From: DATACZ01 sp036258795
GTDB taxonomy: Bacteria > Actinomycetota > CADDZG01 > JAHWKV01
NCBI GenBank assembly: GCA_036258795.1
Contig: DATACZ010000192.1
Coordinates: 1-22,134, forward strand
Length of the DNA: 22,134 bases
Reading direction: 5' to 3'
In this document: piece by piece, positions 7,208 through 15,369 of the stretch
Layout: every line of letters begins with the position of its first letter
Position numbering within the stretch: position 1 is the stretch's first letter
Position numbers and translations under genes: made by a program
The notes under the pieces: model-generated
Seen by the model: only the letters and a program-made list of their open reading frames with translations
Database searches by the model: none
What the model was told of the DNA's origin: nothing

Positions 7208-8484
7208 AGGACATCGTCGCCAAGGAGCTGGAGGCTGCCCGGCAGAGGTCCCTCACTCTGGTGGCTCCCATTCCCGACGAGGACCTGGTGCGCCAGCACT
7301 CCCCACTCATGTCGCCCCTCGTGTGGGACGTCGCCCACGTCGGCAACTACGAAGAGATCTGGCTTCTGCGCACCATCGCCGGCGTGCCTGCGCACGCGCC
7401 GCAGCTAGACGATATCTACGACGCCTTCAAGCATGCCCGTCGGGAGCGCACCCGCCTGAAGCTCCTTGGCCCAGCGGAGTCGCGCACCTACATCTCGGAT
7501 GTGCGCGGAAAGGCATTTGAGGTCCTGGAGAGCGTCGAGTTCGATCCCGCCAACCCCTTGTTGAACGAGGGTTATGTCTACGGCATGGTCATCCAGCACG
7601 AGCATCAGCACGACGAGACCATGTTGGCCACTCTGCAGCTGCGAAAGGATGAGTATCCGATCTCTGCGGAGCCACCACCCAACGGTGGGGTAATTGAGAC
7701 CAAGGAGGTCCTGGTCACGGGCGGTCCGTTCGTCATGGGAACCGACACGGAGCCTTGGGCCTACGACAACGAGCGACCGGCAAATGTAGTTGACCTGCCG
7801 GCATTCTGGATCGACACCGCGCCGGTCTCAAACCGTGCGTTTATCGAGTTCATCGAAGCAGGTGGGTACTCCGACAGGCGCTGGTGGAGCGAAGAGGGAT
7901 GGCAGCACCGGACCGACGAAGGGATTGAGCACCCCGAGTTCTGGCGGCGGCACGGGACGGGCTGGTCCCGATATCGCTTTGGCCGTGAAGAGGCGCTTCC
8001 TCTGGATGAGCCGGTGCAACACGTCTGCTGGTACGAGGCCGAAGCCTACGCGCGATGGGCCGGTAAGAGGCTTCCTACCGAGCCTGAATGGGAGAAGGCC
8101 GCTTCGTGGGACATCGCAACGGGCACGAAGCGTCGCTATCCGTGGGGCGACCTGTCGCCCACCCCCGAACACGCCAACCTGGGCCAGCGGTACTTCCGGC
8201 CGGCGCCGGTGGGCGCTTACCCTGCGGGAGTGAGCCCCTGGGGCTGCCACCAGATGATCGGGGACGTTTGGGAGTGGACTGCGTCGAATTTCGACAGGCA
8301 TCCGGGATATACCTGCTTCCCGTATCGAGAGTACTCGGAGGTCTTCTTCGGCCGTGACTACAAGGTTCTAAGGGGAGGGTCCTGGGCGACACACCCGATC
8401 GCCATTCGGAACACCTTTCGAAATTGGGACTTCCCCATCCGGCGCCAGATCTTCTGCGGCTTTCGCTGCGCCAGGGACGCGTAA
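7198..8484 (+). CDS. egtB: EgtB, iron-dependent hercynine sulfoxide synthase
   Basis: EgtB uses non-heme iron and oxygen to couple hercynine to gamma-glutamylcysteine, giving the sulfoxide. Residues 1-150 form a DinB-like four-helix domain. Residues about 175-428 form an FGE-sulfatase (C-type-lectin-like) domain, from GGPFVMGTD to LRGGSWATHP and FCGFRCARDA. Candidate iron ligands are His47 (in DVAHVGNYEE) and His134 and His138 (in QHEHQHDET). The latter two coincide with the numbering known for the mycobacterial enzyme, and the 428-residue length fits too. I chose ATG 7198 rather than the longer frame from 7018. It has GGAGGAG at 7189-7195, a short distance upstream, and the upstream extension lies wholly inside egtA. 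Translation is probably coupled to egtA through the 10-base overlap. Confidence 0.95.
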   Translation: MDLKDIVAKELEAARQRSLTLVAPIPDEDLVRQHSPLMSPLVWDVAHVGNYEEIWLLRTIAGVPAHAPQLDDIYDAFKHARRERTRLKLLGPAESRTYISDVRGKAFEVLESVEFDPANPLLNEGYVYGMVIQHEHQHDETMLATLQLRKDEYPISAEPPPNGGVIETKEVLVTGGPFVMGTDTEPWAYDNERPANVVDLPAFWIDTAPVSNRAFIEFIEAGGYSDRRWWSEEGWQHRTDEGIEHPEFWRRHGTGWSRYRFGREEALPLDEPVQHVCWYEAEAYARWAGKRLPTEPEWEKAASWDIATGTKRRYPWGDLSPTPEHANLGQRYFRPAPVGAYPAGVSPWGCHQMIGDVWEWTASNFDRHPGYTCFPYREYSEVFFGRDYKVLRGGSWATHPIAIRNTFRNWDFPIRRQIFCGFRCARDA

Positions 8485-8520
8485 GCAGATGGGCAGCCGC
8501 AGAATGCGTGGGGTGTAGCC

Positions 8521-9285
8521 GTGTGTCGCTTTGTGGCTTATGTAGGGCCTCCCGTAAGCCTGCAGAGCCTCGTCCTGGACCCGCCCCTGGGGCTTTTGCG
8601 GCAGTCATATGAGCCCAGGTTTCAGCGTCACGGTGTGGTCAATGCCGACGGCTTTGGATGTGGGTGGTTTGATCAGTCCGTTCGTCCCGAGCCAGCTCTT
8701 TACAGAAGAGACAAGCCCATATGGAGCGACGCCAGCTTTCGGAGCATCGCCGGGGTGATCAGTTCCAAGGCGGTTCTGGCGGGGGTACGAGATGCGAATA
8801 CCGGAGCGGCGGTTGATGACGCCAGCACGCCGCCCTTCTGCAGTGATGGGTGGCTGTTTGCTCACAACGGGAAGATTGACGGCTTCGACGGCTCGGCCGG
8901 CGTTCGGCTCTGGAGAATGCTCTCGGACAGGCGGGCGTCTGGAGTTAGGGGCACAAGCGACTCCGAGGTGCTCTTTGGGTTGATCCTCGACCGCATGGAC
9001 GAGGGGACGAGCCCTGCGCAGGCCCTGCGCTGGGTGATCCGTGAAAGTCTCAAGATCTCTAGCGGTCGCTTCAACCTTGTGCTGCACGACGGCTGGAAGA
9101 TCACGGCCACCTGCTGCGGGGATTCTTTATATGTGCTGGAGGGGGCCGAGTCTCTCCCCGGGGCAGTGGTGATCGCCTCGGAACCGTTCAATGAGGACCC
9201 GGGGTGGCAAGAGGTTCCGGATGCAAGCTTGGTGGAGGGTTACTGCGGCGGAGTTGTCGTGGCGCCACTCGAGGTCGACGCTTGA
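8521..9285 (+). CDS. egtC: EgtC, class II glutamine amidotransferase-like hydrolase
   Basis: EgtC removes the glutamate from gamma-glutamyl-hercynylcysteine sulfoxide. It belongs to the Ntn-hydrolase class II amidotransferases, whose nucleophile is the N-terminal cysteine exposed after Met removal. Here the protein begins Met-Cys-Arg-Phe-Val-Ala-Tyr, so Cys2 is in place. This also fixes the GTG at 8521 as the true start. Further family parts are HGVVNADGFGCGWF (about residues 40-53), the FAHNGKIDGF segment (about 117-126), and TSDSEVLFGLILDRM (about 146-160). The length of 254 residues is usual. It follows egtB by 36 bases and precedes egtD. Confidence 0.94.
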   Translation: MCRFVAYVGPPVSLQSLVLDPPLGLLRQSYEPRFQRHGVVNADGFGCGWFDQSVRPEPALYRRDKPIWSDASFRSIAGVISSKAVLAGVRDANTGAAVDDASTPPFCSDGWLFAHNGKIDGFDGSAGVRLWRMLSDRRASGVRGTSDSEVLFGLILDRMDEGTSPAQALRWVIRESLKISSGRFNLVLHDGWKITATCCGDSLYVLEGAESLPGAVVIASEPFNEDPGWQEVPDASLVEGYCGGVVVAPLEVDA

Positions 9286-9310
9286 GCATCCGCCCCGCCT
9301 TGGGGGACAG

Positions 9311-9334
9311 GGCGGCGGGAGGCCTCCGGCCGCC
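9311..9334. repeat. 24-base GC-rich dyad between egtC and egtD
   Basis: A near-perfect palindrome lies in the 62-base gap between the egtC stop and the likely egtD start. The outer arms are GGCGGC (9311-9316) and GCCGCC (9329-9334). A G/G mismatch follows (9317, 9328), and the inner part is GGAGG/CCTCC (9318-9327). As RNA it would fold into a stem holding the only GGGAGG (9317-9322) near egtD, ending 13 bases before the ATG at 9348. As DNA it could be an operator. No T-tract follows, so it is not an intrinsic terminator. Its function is not shown by sequence. Confidence 0.6.
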
Positions 9335-9347
9335 GCATTCCGTCAGT

Positions 9348-10304
9348 ATGCAAAGATGCCTGAGTCCCGAAGACATGCTGGAAGACTTCCGCCAGGAAGC
9401 GCGGGAAGGACTGACTGCACCTGCCAAGTCGATTCCCTCGAAGTGGTTCTACGACAAGCGAGGGTCGGAGCTCTTCGAGGAGATATCCCGCCTGCCCGAG
9501 TACTACCTCACGCGCTCGGAAAGGAGAATACTCACCTCGCGAGCCGACATCATCGCAATGAAGAGCGGGGCCGACACGCTCATCGAGCTTGGTTCTGGCA
9601 CCTCTGAGAAGACCCGTCTGCTGCTGGATGCTTTTCTCCGTTCAGGAGCGCTCCGCCGATTTGTGCCCTTCGACGTGGACGAGGCAACTCTTAGACAAAG
9701 CGCGGCAATGCTGATGGAGCGCTACCCGAACATTGAGGTCGACGGAATCGTTGGAGATTTCGAGAAACATCTTGACGCCATCGAGAGCTCCGGCCGGAGC
9801 CTTGTGATCTTCCTTGGAAGCACCATCGGAAATCTCGATAAGCAGAGGCGTCGGGTTTTTCTGAAGGACCTTGTCGGGACTCTCAAGCCGGGCGACACCT
9901 TCCTGCTGGGAGCGGATTTGGTGAAGGACATCTCCGTTCTTGAAGCCGCCTACAACGATGCGGCGGGAGTGACCGCCCGTTTCAATCTCAACGTCCTCAG
10001 CGTCATGAACCGGGAGCTGGGGGCCAACTTCGACCTGGACGCCTTTGAGCACTTGGCGTTGTTCGACAGGCAGGACGAGGCGGTGCACATGTGGCTCCGG
10101 TCTGCGGTGAATCAAGTGGTGGAGGTCAGTGCGCTCAACATGCGGGTTGGCTTCAGCGCGGGGGAGTTGCTGCACACTGAGATAAGCTCGAAGTTCAGGC
10201 GGGCCGGCTTGGAGACAGAGCTCACGGAAGCCGGGCTGGAGCCCGCAGGCTGGTGGACGGATTCCTCCGGCAACTTCGCCCTCTCGCTCTCCGTTAAAGT
10301 TTGA
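9348..10304 (+). CDS. egtD: EgtD, histidine N-alpha-methyltransferase
   Basis: EgtD trimethylates histidine to hercynine with three S-adenosylmethionine, the first committed ergothioneine step. The SAM site IELGSGTSEKTR lies at about residues 79-90. Tyr52 (RLPEYYLTR) and Asn162 (FLGSTIGN) match Tyr56 and Asn166, known histidine-binding residues of the Mycobacterium smegmatis enzyme. The constant offset of 4 supports ATG 9348 as start and gives 318 residues. Alternatives are TTG 9282, which overlaps the egtC stop as TTGA and has GAGGT 6 bases upstream, and TTG 9300. These would add 22 or 16 residues without family support. The real start is therefore a little uncertain, because ATG 9348 has no accessible ribosome site outside the dyad at 9311-9334. 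metE follows after 25 bases. Confidence 0.94.
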   Translation: MQRCLSPEDMLEDFRQEAREGLTAPAKSIPSKWFYDKRGSELFEEISRLPEYYLTRSERRILTSRADIIAMKSGADTLIELGSGTSEKTRLLLDAFLRSGALRRFVPFDVDEATLRQSAAMLMERYPNIEVDGIVGDFEKHLDAIESSGRSLVIFLGSTIGNLDKQRRRVFLKDLVGTLKPGDTFLLGADLVKDISVLEAAYNDAAGVTARFNLNVLSVMNRELGANFDLDAFEHLALFDRQDEAVHMWLRSAVNQVVEVSALNMRVGFSAGELLHTEISSKFRRAGLETELTEAGLEPAGWWTDSSGNFALSLSVKV

Positions 10305-10329
10305 GATCTAGAAAAGGAGAAGCTGACTG

Positions 10330-12651
10330 ATGGCTTTGTCGAGCATTCAAGGGTTCCCGCGGATCGGTAGACGCCGTGAGCTCAAGTTTGCCACCGAGGG
10401 CTACTGGTCCGGAAAGGACTCGGCCGATCGGCTAGGCGAGGTAGCGGCCGATCTCCGCAGGCAAAACTGGACTTTGATGCGGGAGGCGGGGATTGATCTG
10501 ATTCCCTCCAACGACTTCTCTCTATACGACCACGTTCTCGACACCATCACCCTTGTGGGGGCCGTGCCCTCGCGATACCGGCACTCCGGCGACTCGGCTG
10601 CTTTAGACACCTACTTCGCTATGGCGCGCGGGCGTCAAACCGAAGGCCAGGACGTCGTGGCGATGGAGATGACCAAGTGGTTCGACACCAATTACCACTA
10701 CATCGTGCCGGAACTGTCCGAGGGCCAGGAGTTCTCGGTTTCAGGCGACAAGCCCTGGAAGGAGTTTGCGGAAGCGGCGGAGATGGGGATCCCCACCGTT
10801 CCGGTGCTGCTTGGCCCGGTGTCCTTTTTACTCCTGGGGAAGCCGTCTTCAAATATCCAGGCGGGTTTCAACAAGCTTGAGTTGATCGACAGTCTCTTGC
10901 CGGTTTACGAAGAGATCCTTGGCCGGCTTGGGGAGGAGGGCGCCGTCTGGGTCCACATGGACGAGCCCACCTTTGTTCAGGACCGAACCGATGAGGAACT
11001 GGAGGCTCTGCGGCAAGTCTACGAGCGGCTCGCGCAAGTGCCGGAACGACCGAAGCTGCTAGTGAAGACCTACTTCGACCACGTTGGGGAAGCGTTCCCG
11101 GTTTTGAGGGATTTACCGGTTGAGGGCATAGGGCTCGACTTTGTTCATGGTCGGGCCAACGAAGAGCTGATCTCCCGGCACGGAGGCCTTGAGGGCAAGA
11201 CCCTCCTGGCCGGTGTAGTGGACGGGCGAAATGTCTGGATCAACGATCTGTCCAGCAGCCTCGAGCTTCTCGAACGTCTCATGCAGCAGTGCGACGACTT
11301 GGTGGTCTCAACGTCATGCTCGTTGCTTCATGTTCCGATCGACCTATCCGATGAGCCGAAGCTGGATGAGGAAATCGCCCAGTGGCTTGCTTTTGCACGT
11401 CAGAAGGTCGATGAGGTCGTGACCTTGACCAAGGGTGTAAACGAGGGGCCTTCGGTTGTCCAGGACCAGCTTGACGCAAACAAGGAAGCCCTGGAGCGGC
11501 GAAGGACGTCGCCGCGCACGGTCAACCCCGCGGTACGGGACCGGGTGGCGTCGGTTGCCAAGGATGACTCCGGCAGACGCTCGAAGTTCGAGGAGCGGGT
11601 GAAGGCTCAGCAGGCCAACCTGAACCTTCCCCCATTTCCCACCACGACCATCGGCTCCTACCCTCAGACCGAACGCATCCGTAAGGCCCGCGCCGCGCTG
11701 AGATCCGGCGAGATCACTGAGCAGCAGTACGAGGCGTCGATGAAGGAGGAGATTGAACGGGTGATCCGGTTCCAGGAGAAGGCCGGCCTGGATGTCCTCG
11801 TCCACGGCGAGCCGGAACGCAACGACATGGTTCAGTACTTTGCCGAGCAGCTGGACGGCTACCTTTTCACCCAGAAAGGGTGGGTCCAGTCCTACGGCAC
11901 CCGCTATGTCCGTCCTCCGATCCTTTACGGAGACATTCATCGTCCTCGTCCGATGACGGTTGAGTGGCTGAGGTATGCCCAGTCGCTCACGGACCGGCCG
12001 GTGAAGGGAATGCTTACGGGGCCGGTGACCATGCTCATGTGGTCGTTCGTACGGGACGATCAGCCCCTCGAGGAGACCTGCACTCAGTTAGCGCTCGCAA
12101 TCAGGGATGAGGTTCTGGATCTTGAGGCCGAAGGTCTGCCCATTATCCAGGTGGACGAAGCGGCACTGAGAGAAGGGCTTCCCCTGCGGCGGGAGCGATG
12201 GCAGGAATATCTCGATTGGGCCGTGCGGTGCTTCCGTCTCGCTACTTCGGGAGTGGCCGATCGGACCCACATCCAGATGCACATGTGCTACTCGGACTTT
12301 GGCGACATCATCGAGGCAATCAAGGAACTTGACGCGGACGTCTCGCTGATCGAGGCCTCCCGCTCGAAAATGGAGTTGCTAGAGGACTTCGCCGTTGCCG
12401 GATATGAGAGAGGAATTGGCCCGGGCGTCTACGACATTCACTCCCCTAGAGTTCCAACGGTCGACGAGATGACGGACAAGCTTCGGGCGGCTGCCAAGAC
12501 GCTTGCCGGTAGCTGGATCTGGGTAAACCCAGATTGTGGTTTGAAAACCCGAGGTTGGGAAGAAACAGAGTCCAGTCTCAAAAACATGGTGGCGGCAGCC
12601 GAACGGATTAGGGAAGAGTTACCGGAACCCAAGGACTCCGTCGGAAGCTAG
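10330..12651 (+). CDS. metE: MetE, cobalamin-independent methionine synthase
   Basis: MetE (5-methyltetrahydropteroyltriglutamate-homocysteine methyltransferase) makes methionine from homocysteine without vitamin B12. The 773 residues form the usual two barrels. The N-terminal one begins IQGFPRIGRRRELKFATEGYW. The C-terminal catalytic one begins near residue 436 with FPTTTIGSYPQT. The zinc ligands are all present: His651 and Cys653 (MHMCYSDF), Glu675 (SLIEASRS) and Cys736 (NPDCGLKTRGW), each shifted by 10 from E. coli numbering. AAAAGGAG lies 10-17 bases upstream of the ATG, and only 25 bases separate it from egtD. No riboswitch fits in that gap, so metE is probably transcribed with the egt genes. 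That placement makes sense because EgtD consumes three SAM per product, but a private promoter inside egtD cannot be excluded. Confidence 0.97.
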   Translation: MALSSIQGFPRIGRRRELKFATEGYWSGKDSADRLGEVAADLRRQNWTLMREAGIDLIPSNDFSLYDHVLDTITLVGAVPSRYRHSGDSAALDTYFAMARGRQTEGQDVVAMEMTKWFDTNYHYIVPELSEGQEFSVSGDKPWKEFAEAAEMGIPTVPVLLGPVSFLLLGKPSSNIQAGFNKLELIDSLLPVYEEILGRLGEEGAVWVHMDEPTFVQDRTDEELEALRQVYERLAQVPERPKLLVKTYFDHVGEAFPVLRDLPVEGIGLDFVHGRANEELISRHGGLEGKTLLAGVVDGRNVWINDLSSSLELLERLMQQCDDLVVSTSCSLLHVPIDLSDEPKLDEEIAQWLAFARQKVDEVVTLTKGVNEGPSVVQDQLDANKEALERRRTSPRTVNPAVRDRVASVAKDDSGRRSKFEERVKAQQANLNLPPFPTTTIGSYPQTERIRKARAALRSGEITEQQYEASMKEEIERVIRFQEKAGLDVLVHGEPERNDMVQYFAEQLDGYLFTQKGWVQSYGTRYVRPPILYGDIHRPRPMTVEWLRYAQSLTDRPVKGMLTGPVTMLMWSFVRDDQPLEETCTQLALAIRDEVLDLEAEGLPIIQVDEAALREGLPLRRERWQEYLDWAVRCFRLATSGVADRTHIQMHMCYSDFGDIIEAIKELDADVSLIEASRSKMELLEDFAVAGYERGIGPGVYDIHSPRVPTVDEMTDKLRAAAKTLAGSWIWVNPDCGLKTRGWEETESSLKNMVAAAERIREELPEPKDSVGS

Positions 12652-12684
12652 CACCGGACCGGTCGGCAAAGGGCGGAGACTTCA

Positions 12685-13767
12685 ATGGGATTGATGCAAT
12701 CTCCAAAAAACCTCTTGACGGAGTCTTCAGCCCGGGCCGCGATCGGGGTAGGAGTGGCCGTTGCGGTTCTCGTACCCCTCGCCTTCGCCATCCCAGCCTT
12801 TGTTAATGGGGCAAGCAGCTCCCAATCACCCAACGCGGTGGACAGAACCTCGTTGAAGGGGGCGGCCGGGTGGGTCCGAAACATTACTTCGCAGCGTGTC
12901 CAACCCGTTCCCGCCGCGCCAGGCCCCCTTCCACAGGCCGGGCCCCCCCTCTCCACGTTGATCAAGGCCCCACCACAGACAAACGCTCCGGGGCCTGAAA
13001 TCATGGCCCTTGAGCAGCGTCTCACCTCGCTCAGCTACATGGTGGGCAAGGTGGACGGCGCCTTGGACGGGGCGACCAGGCACGGAATCATTGCCTTCCA
13101 GAAGGTAGAGGGCCTGCCTCGGACGGGGCAGGTGGACCCTCCGACTCTAGCGCGACTCGATACCGCCAACGTCCCTGCCCCAGCTTTCAACACACCTTCA
13201 GATCACATCGAGATCGACATTCCAAGGCAGGTGGTCTTTGTCGTGCGGGGAGGTAAGGTGTCGGCGACCCTGCCCACCTCCACCGGCAATAACAAGAAGT
13301 TCACCTCCGAGGGGTACACGAGGCGGGCAGTCACGCCCAACGGGACTTTCCGGATCCAGTACAAGAGGCAAGGCTGGCGTAAGTCGCCGCTCGGTATGCT
13401 CTACAGGCCCGCTTACTTCAATGGTGGGATTGCACTCCACGGCTCTCGTTCGGTTCCCGTACAGCCGGCCTCTCACGGATGCGTAAGGCTTCCGATGGCC
13501 TTTGCCGACTGGTTTGCCGACAATGCCTCGCCGGTAGGCATGGTGGTCTATGTGCATGGGGGACCGACGGGTGAGAACCCGCAGCCCGTACTCGACCTGC
13601 CCGGCATAGCCCCTCCGCCTGGCACCGCTGCCGCACCTGCTGCCGCACCGGCGGGCGGCGAGCCGGCTCCAGCGCCTCCACCCCCGGCGCAACCGCCCCC
13701 ACCTCCGGCGCCGGGAAGTCCACTTGACCCTCTATTGAAGGGCCTGGGTCTCACTCAGAATCCCTAA
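12685..13767 (+). CDS. L,D-transpeptidase (YkuD) with peptidoglycan-binding domain
   Basis: This is a cell-wall enzyme of 360 residues acting outside the membrane. L,D-transpeptidases make 3-3 cross-links in peptidoglycan. Residues about 18-42 are one hydrophobic helix (GVGVAVAVLVPLAFAIPAFV), a signal anchor. Residues about 105-155 are a PG_binding_1 repeat (EQRLTSLSYMVGKVDGALDGATRHGIIAFQ, split by natural variation). Residues about 172-290 are the YkuD domain with ALHGSRSVP and the active-site motif SHGCVRL, His264 and Cys266. The last 65 residues are a Pro/Ala-rich tail of low complexity, likely disordered or wall-spanning. GGGCGGAG precedes the ATG by 6 bases. A weak stem-loop follows the stop. 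The gene starts 33 bases after metE but is functionally unrelated to it. Confidence 0.92.
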   Translation: MGLMQSPKNLLTESSARAAIGVGVAVAVLVPLAFAIPAFVNGASSSQSPNAVDRTSLKGAAGWVRNITSQRVQPVPAAPGPLPQAGPPLSTLIKAPPQTNAPGPEIMALEQRLTSLSYMVGKVDGALDGATRHGIIAFQKVEGLPRTGQVDPPTLARLDTANVPAPAFNTPSDHIEIDIPRQVVFVVRGGKVSATLPTSTGNNKKFTSEGYTRRAVTPNGTFRIQYKRQGWRKSPLGMLYRPAYFNGGIALHGSRSVPVQPASHGCVRLPMAFADWFADNASPVGMVVYVHGGPTGENPQPVLDLPGIAPPPGTAAAPAAAPAGGEPAPAPPPPAQPPPPPAPGSPLDPLLKGLGLTQNP

Positions 13768-13801
13768 GCCTTCAACGCCAAATCCCTGATACCCGCGAGG
13801 C

Positions 13802-13824
13802 AGCTCCTTGGAGCTTGGGTTTCT
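13802..13824 (+). terminator. Weak possible terminator after the L,D-transpeptidase gene
   Basis: A short stem, AGCTC (13802-13806), loop CTTG, GAGCT (13811-13815), is followed by TGGGTTTCTT. The stem is only 5 pairs, extendable to 6 with a 2-base loop, and the T-tract is interrupted. The position between the gene stop and the next promoter suits a terminator, but the evidence is thin. Confidence 0.3.
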
Positions 13825-13833
13825 TAGCGGCGG

Positions 13834-13839
13834 TATAGT
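13834..13839 (+). promoter_or_regulatory. Probable -10 element of the cytX promoter
   Basis: TATAGT is a close match to the TANNNT/TATAAT -10 consensus. It would start transcription near 13846, a few bases before the 5' side of the TPP riboswitch. No convincing -35 hexamer lies at the usual spacing. The assignment rests on the -10 match and its position directly ahead of the aptamer. Confidence 0.5.
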
Positions 13840-13849
13840 CAGTCACATA

Positions 13850-13947
13850 GCCCAAAACAGGGGAGCTCGGTTGACCGGGCTGAGAGGCTGCCTGAGAGGC
13901 GGCGACCCTTAAGAACCTGATCCAGTTAATGCTGGCGAAGGGAGGCA
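13850..13947 (+). ncRNA. TPP riboswitch (THI element) controlling cytX
   Basis: The conserved core of the thiamine pyrophosphate aptamer is plain: GGGGAGC at about 13860, CTGAGA at 13880-13885, ACCCTT at 13905-13910, GAACCTGAT at 13913-13921, then AGTTAATGCTGGCGAAGGGA ending near 13943. A variable stem, GCTGCCT (13887-13893) with AGGCGGC (13897-13903), sits between CTGAGA and ACCCTT. The terminal AAGGGAGG (13938-13945) is also the Shine-Dalgarno sequence of cytX, 5 bases before the ATG at 13951. There is no room for a terminator or separate expression platform. By inference, TPP binding locks the ribosome site within the aptamer's closing stem and blocks translation. The aptamer identity is very secure. 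The mechanism is inferred. Confidence 0.96.
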
Positions 13948-13950
13948 TCG

Positions 13951-15369
13951 ATGGCAGTGGACGAGCGCTTTGCGCCGAAAGTCTCTCACTGGGGAATCGA
14001 TCCGGTTCCTGATGTCCACCGTAAGCTCTCCGGACTAGACCTGGCCGTCCTCTGGGGCGACCTGGGGGTAGGGATCCTTGTGATCGCCACCGGGGCGCTT
14101 CTGGTTGCGCCGGCCGGCCAATTTGGCTTCGGACTCTCTCTGCCGGCCGCCATCGCCGCAATCGTGCTCGGATCGGCGATAGGAGGCATCCTGCTGGGCC
14201 TCGGCGGGGTGATCGGGACGCGAGAAGCCCGCCCGACCATGGCGCTCTTGCGGCCCGTGCTTGGAACAGCAGGCTCGTGGATTCCGAGCATCCTCAACGT
14301 GGCTCAACTGACCGGCTGGACGGCCGTGGAGCTTTGGGCAATGGCCCGAATTGCAACCGTGCTGGGGGAGAGGCTAATGGGCTTCTCGGCGTTTGGCCCG
14401 TGGCTCGTACTGTTTACCGCACTTACGCTGGGACTGAGCCTTTGGGGCCCCCTTGGGGTGGTCCGGACATGGATGGAGAAGTTCGGCGCTTGGGTGGTAA
14501 TCGCCATCGGACTGGCGATTACCGTGGCGATCTTACTCGGGACAGACTTGGCGACCCTGTGGTCACGGCCGGGTAACGGAGGCTCTTTGCTGCTCGGCCT
14601 CCCGCTTGACCTCGTGATTGCAATCCCGGTTTCGTGGATTCCGCTCGTCGCCGACTACAACCGCTTCTCCAATAACGTTGCGGGCTCATTCTGGGGAACG
14701 GCCATAGGCTTCGGGATTGCAAACGCGTGGTTCTACGCCCTCGGAGCGGTGCTTGTGCTACAGCCTCCCGGCATGACGGCCTCACCCGAGGGCATCGCCC
14801 TCGGCATCCTTTCCCTCGCCGGCGTGACCGTCACCGGAGTCGCATTCCTGATCGGTCTTGTCGTGGGCGAGACCGATGAGGCCTTCGCCGACGTGTACTC
14901 GGGGGCGGTATCGCTACGGAACATCTTTCCTTGGGTCGACAGCCGGATCCTCGTAGTTGCTATAACCGGAGCAGGAGCCCTGCTGGCGGCTCGCTTCACC
15001 ATGCTGGCCTACGAGCTATTTCTCTTCCTGCTCGGAAGTGTCTTCGTGCCGCTGCTGGGCGTTTGGTTCGCCGACTACTTCATCCTCCACAACACCGGGA
15101 CGCCGACGAAAGCATTACGGTTGGAGTCGATTATCGGGTGGGTATCCGGCTTCCTGGTCTATCACTGGATCGCTCCCACGCCCCTTCCCTGGTGGACCGA
15201 GCTCGTCTCCGGTCTCTTTGGTACTGCCCTCTCCCAGCGACTGCCGTGGCTGGGCGCTTCGTTGCCTTCCTTTGCCGTGGCATTTCTGCTCCACTGCCTC
15301 GCCGGGAGGGTCGTGCGCAGCCGAACCCCGACATCAAGCGGGGCAAGTTCCTCTGGCTTTCACCGATGA
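13951..15369 (+). CDS. cytX: CytX-type hydroxymethylpyrimidine (thiamine precursor) permease
   Basis: The protein is a 472-residue membrane transporter of the nucleobase-cation symporter (cytosine/purine permease) family. About twelve hydrophobic helices are visible, starting with LDLAVLWGDLGVGILVIATGALLV near residue 30. The family segment IPVSWIPLVADYNRFSNN lies near residues 225-242. Members directly behind TPP riboswitches are known as CytX and are predicted to import the thiamine pyrimidine HMP. The riboswitch immediately upstream is the deciding evidence for that substrate over cytosine or allantoin. ATG 13951 has its ribosome site inside the aptamer. The stop overlaps the DUF3052 start as ATGA, so both are probably controlled by TPP. 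No other thiamine gene is in the window. Confidence 0.9.
   Translation: MAVDERFAPKVSHWGIDPVPDVHRKLSGLDLAVLWGDLGVGILVIATGALLVAPAGQFGFGLSLPAAIAAIVLGSAIGGILLGLGGVIGTREARPTMALLRPVLGTAGSWIPSILNVAQLTGWTAVELWAMARIATVLGERLMGFSAFGPWLVLFTALTLGLSLWGPLGVVRTWMEKFGAWVVIAIGLAITVAILLGTDLATLWSRPGNGGSLLLGLPLDLVIAIPVSWIPLVADYNRFSNNVAGSFWGTAIGFGIANAWFYALGAVLVLQPPGMTASPEGIALGILSLAGVTVTGVAFLIGLVVGETDEAFADVYSGAVSLRNIFPWVDSRILVVAITGAGALLAARFTMLAYELFLFLLGSVFVPLLGVWFADYFILHNTGTPTKALRLESIIGWVSGFLVYHWIAPTPLPWWTELVSGLFGTALSQRLPWLGASLPSFAVAFLLHCLAGRVVRSRTPTSSGASSSGFHR

Noticed and set aside
9204..9281. Upstream extension of the egtD frame into egtC
   Set aside because: It is embedded in egtC and Arg/Gly-rich, with no counterpart in EgtD proteins. 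TTG 9282 remains the only serious longer alternative.
14931..15365. Upstream extension of the DUF3052 reading frame
   Set aside because: It overlaps cytX in another frame and lacks DUF3052 resemblance. The ATG at 15366 in the ATGA overlap is the natural start.
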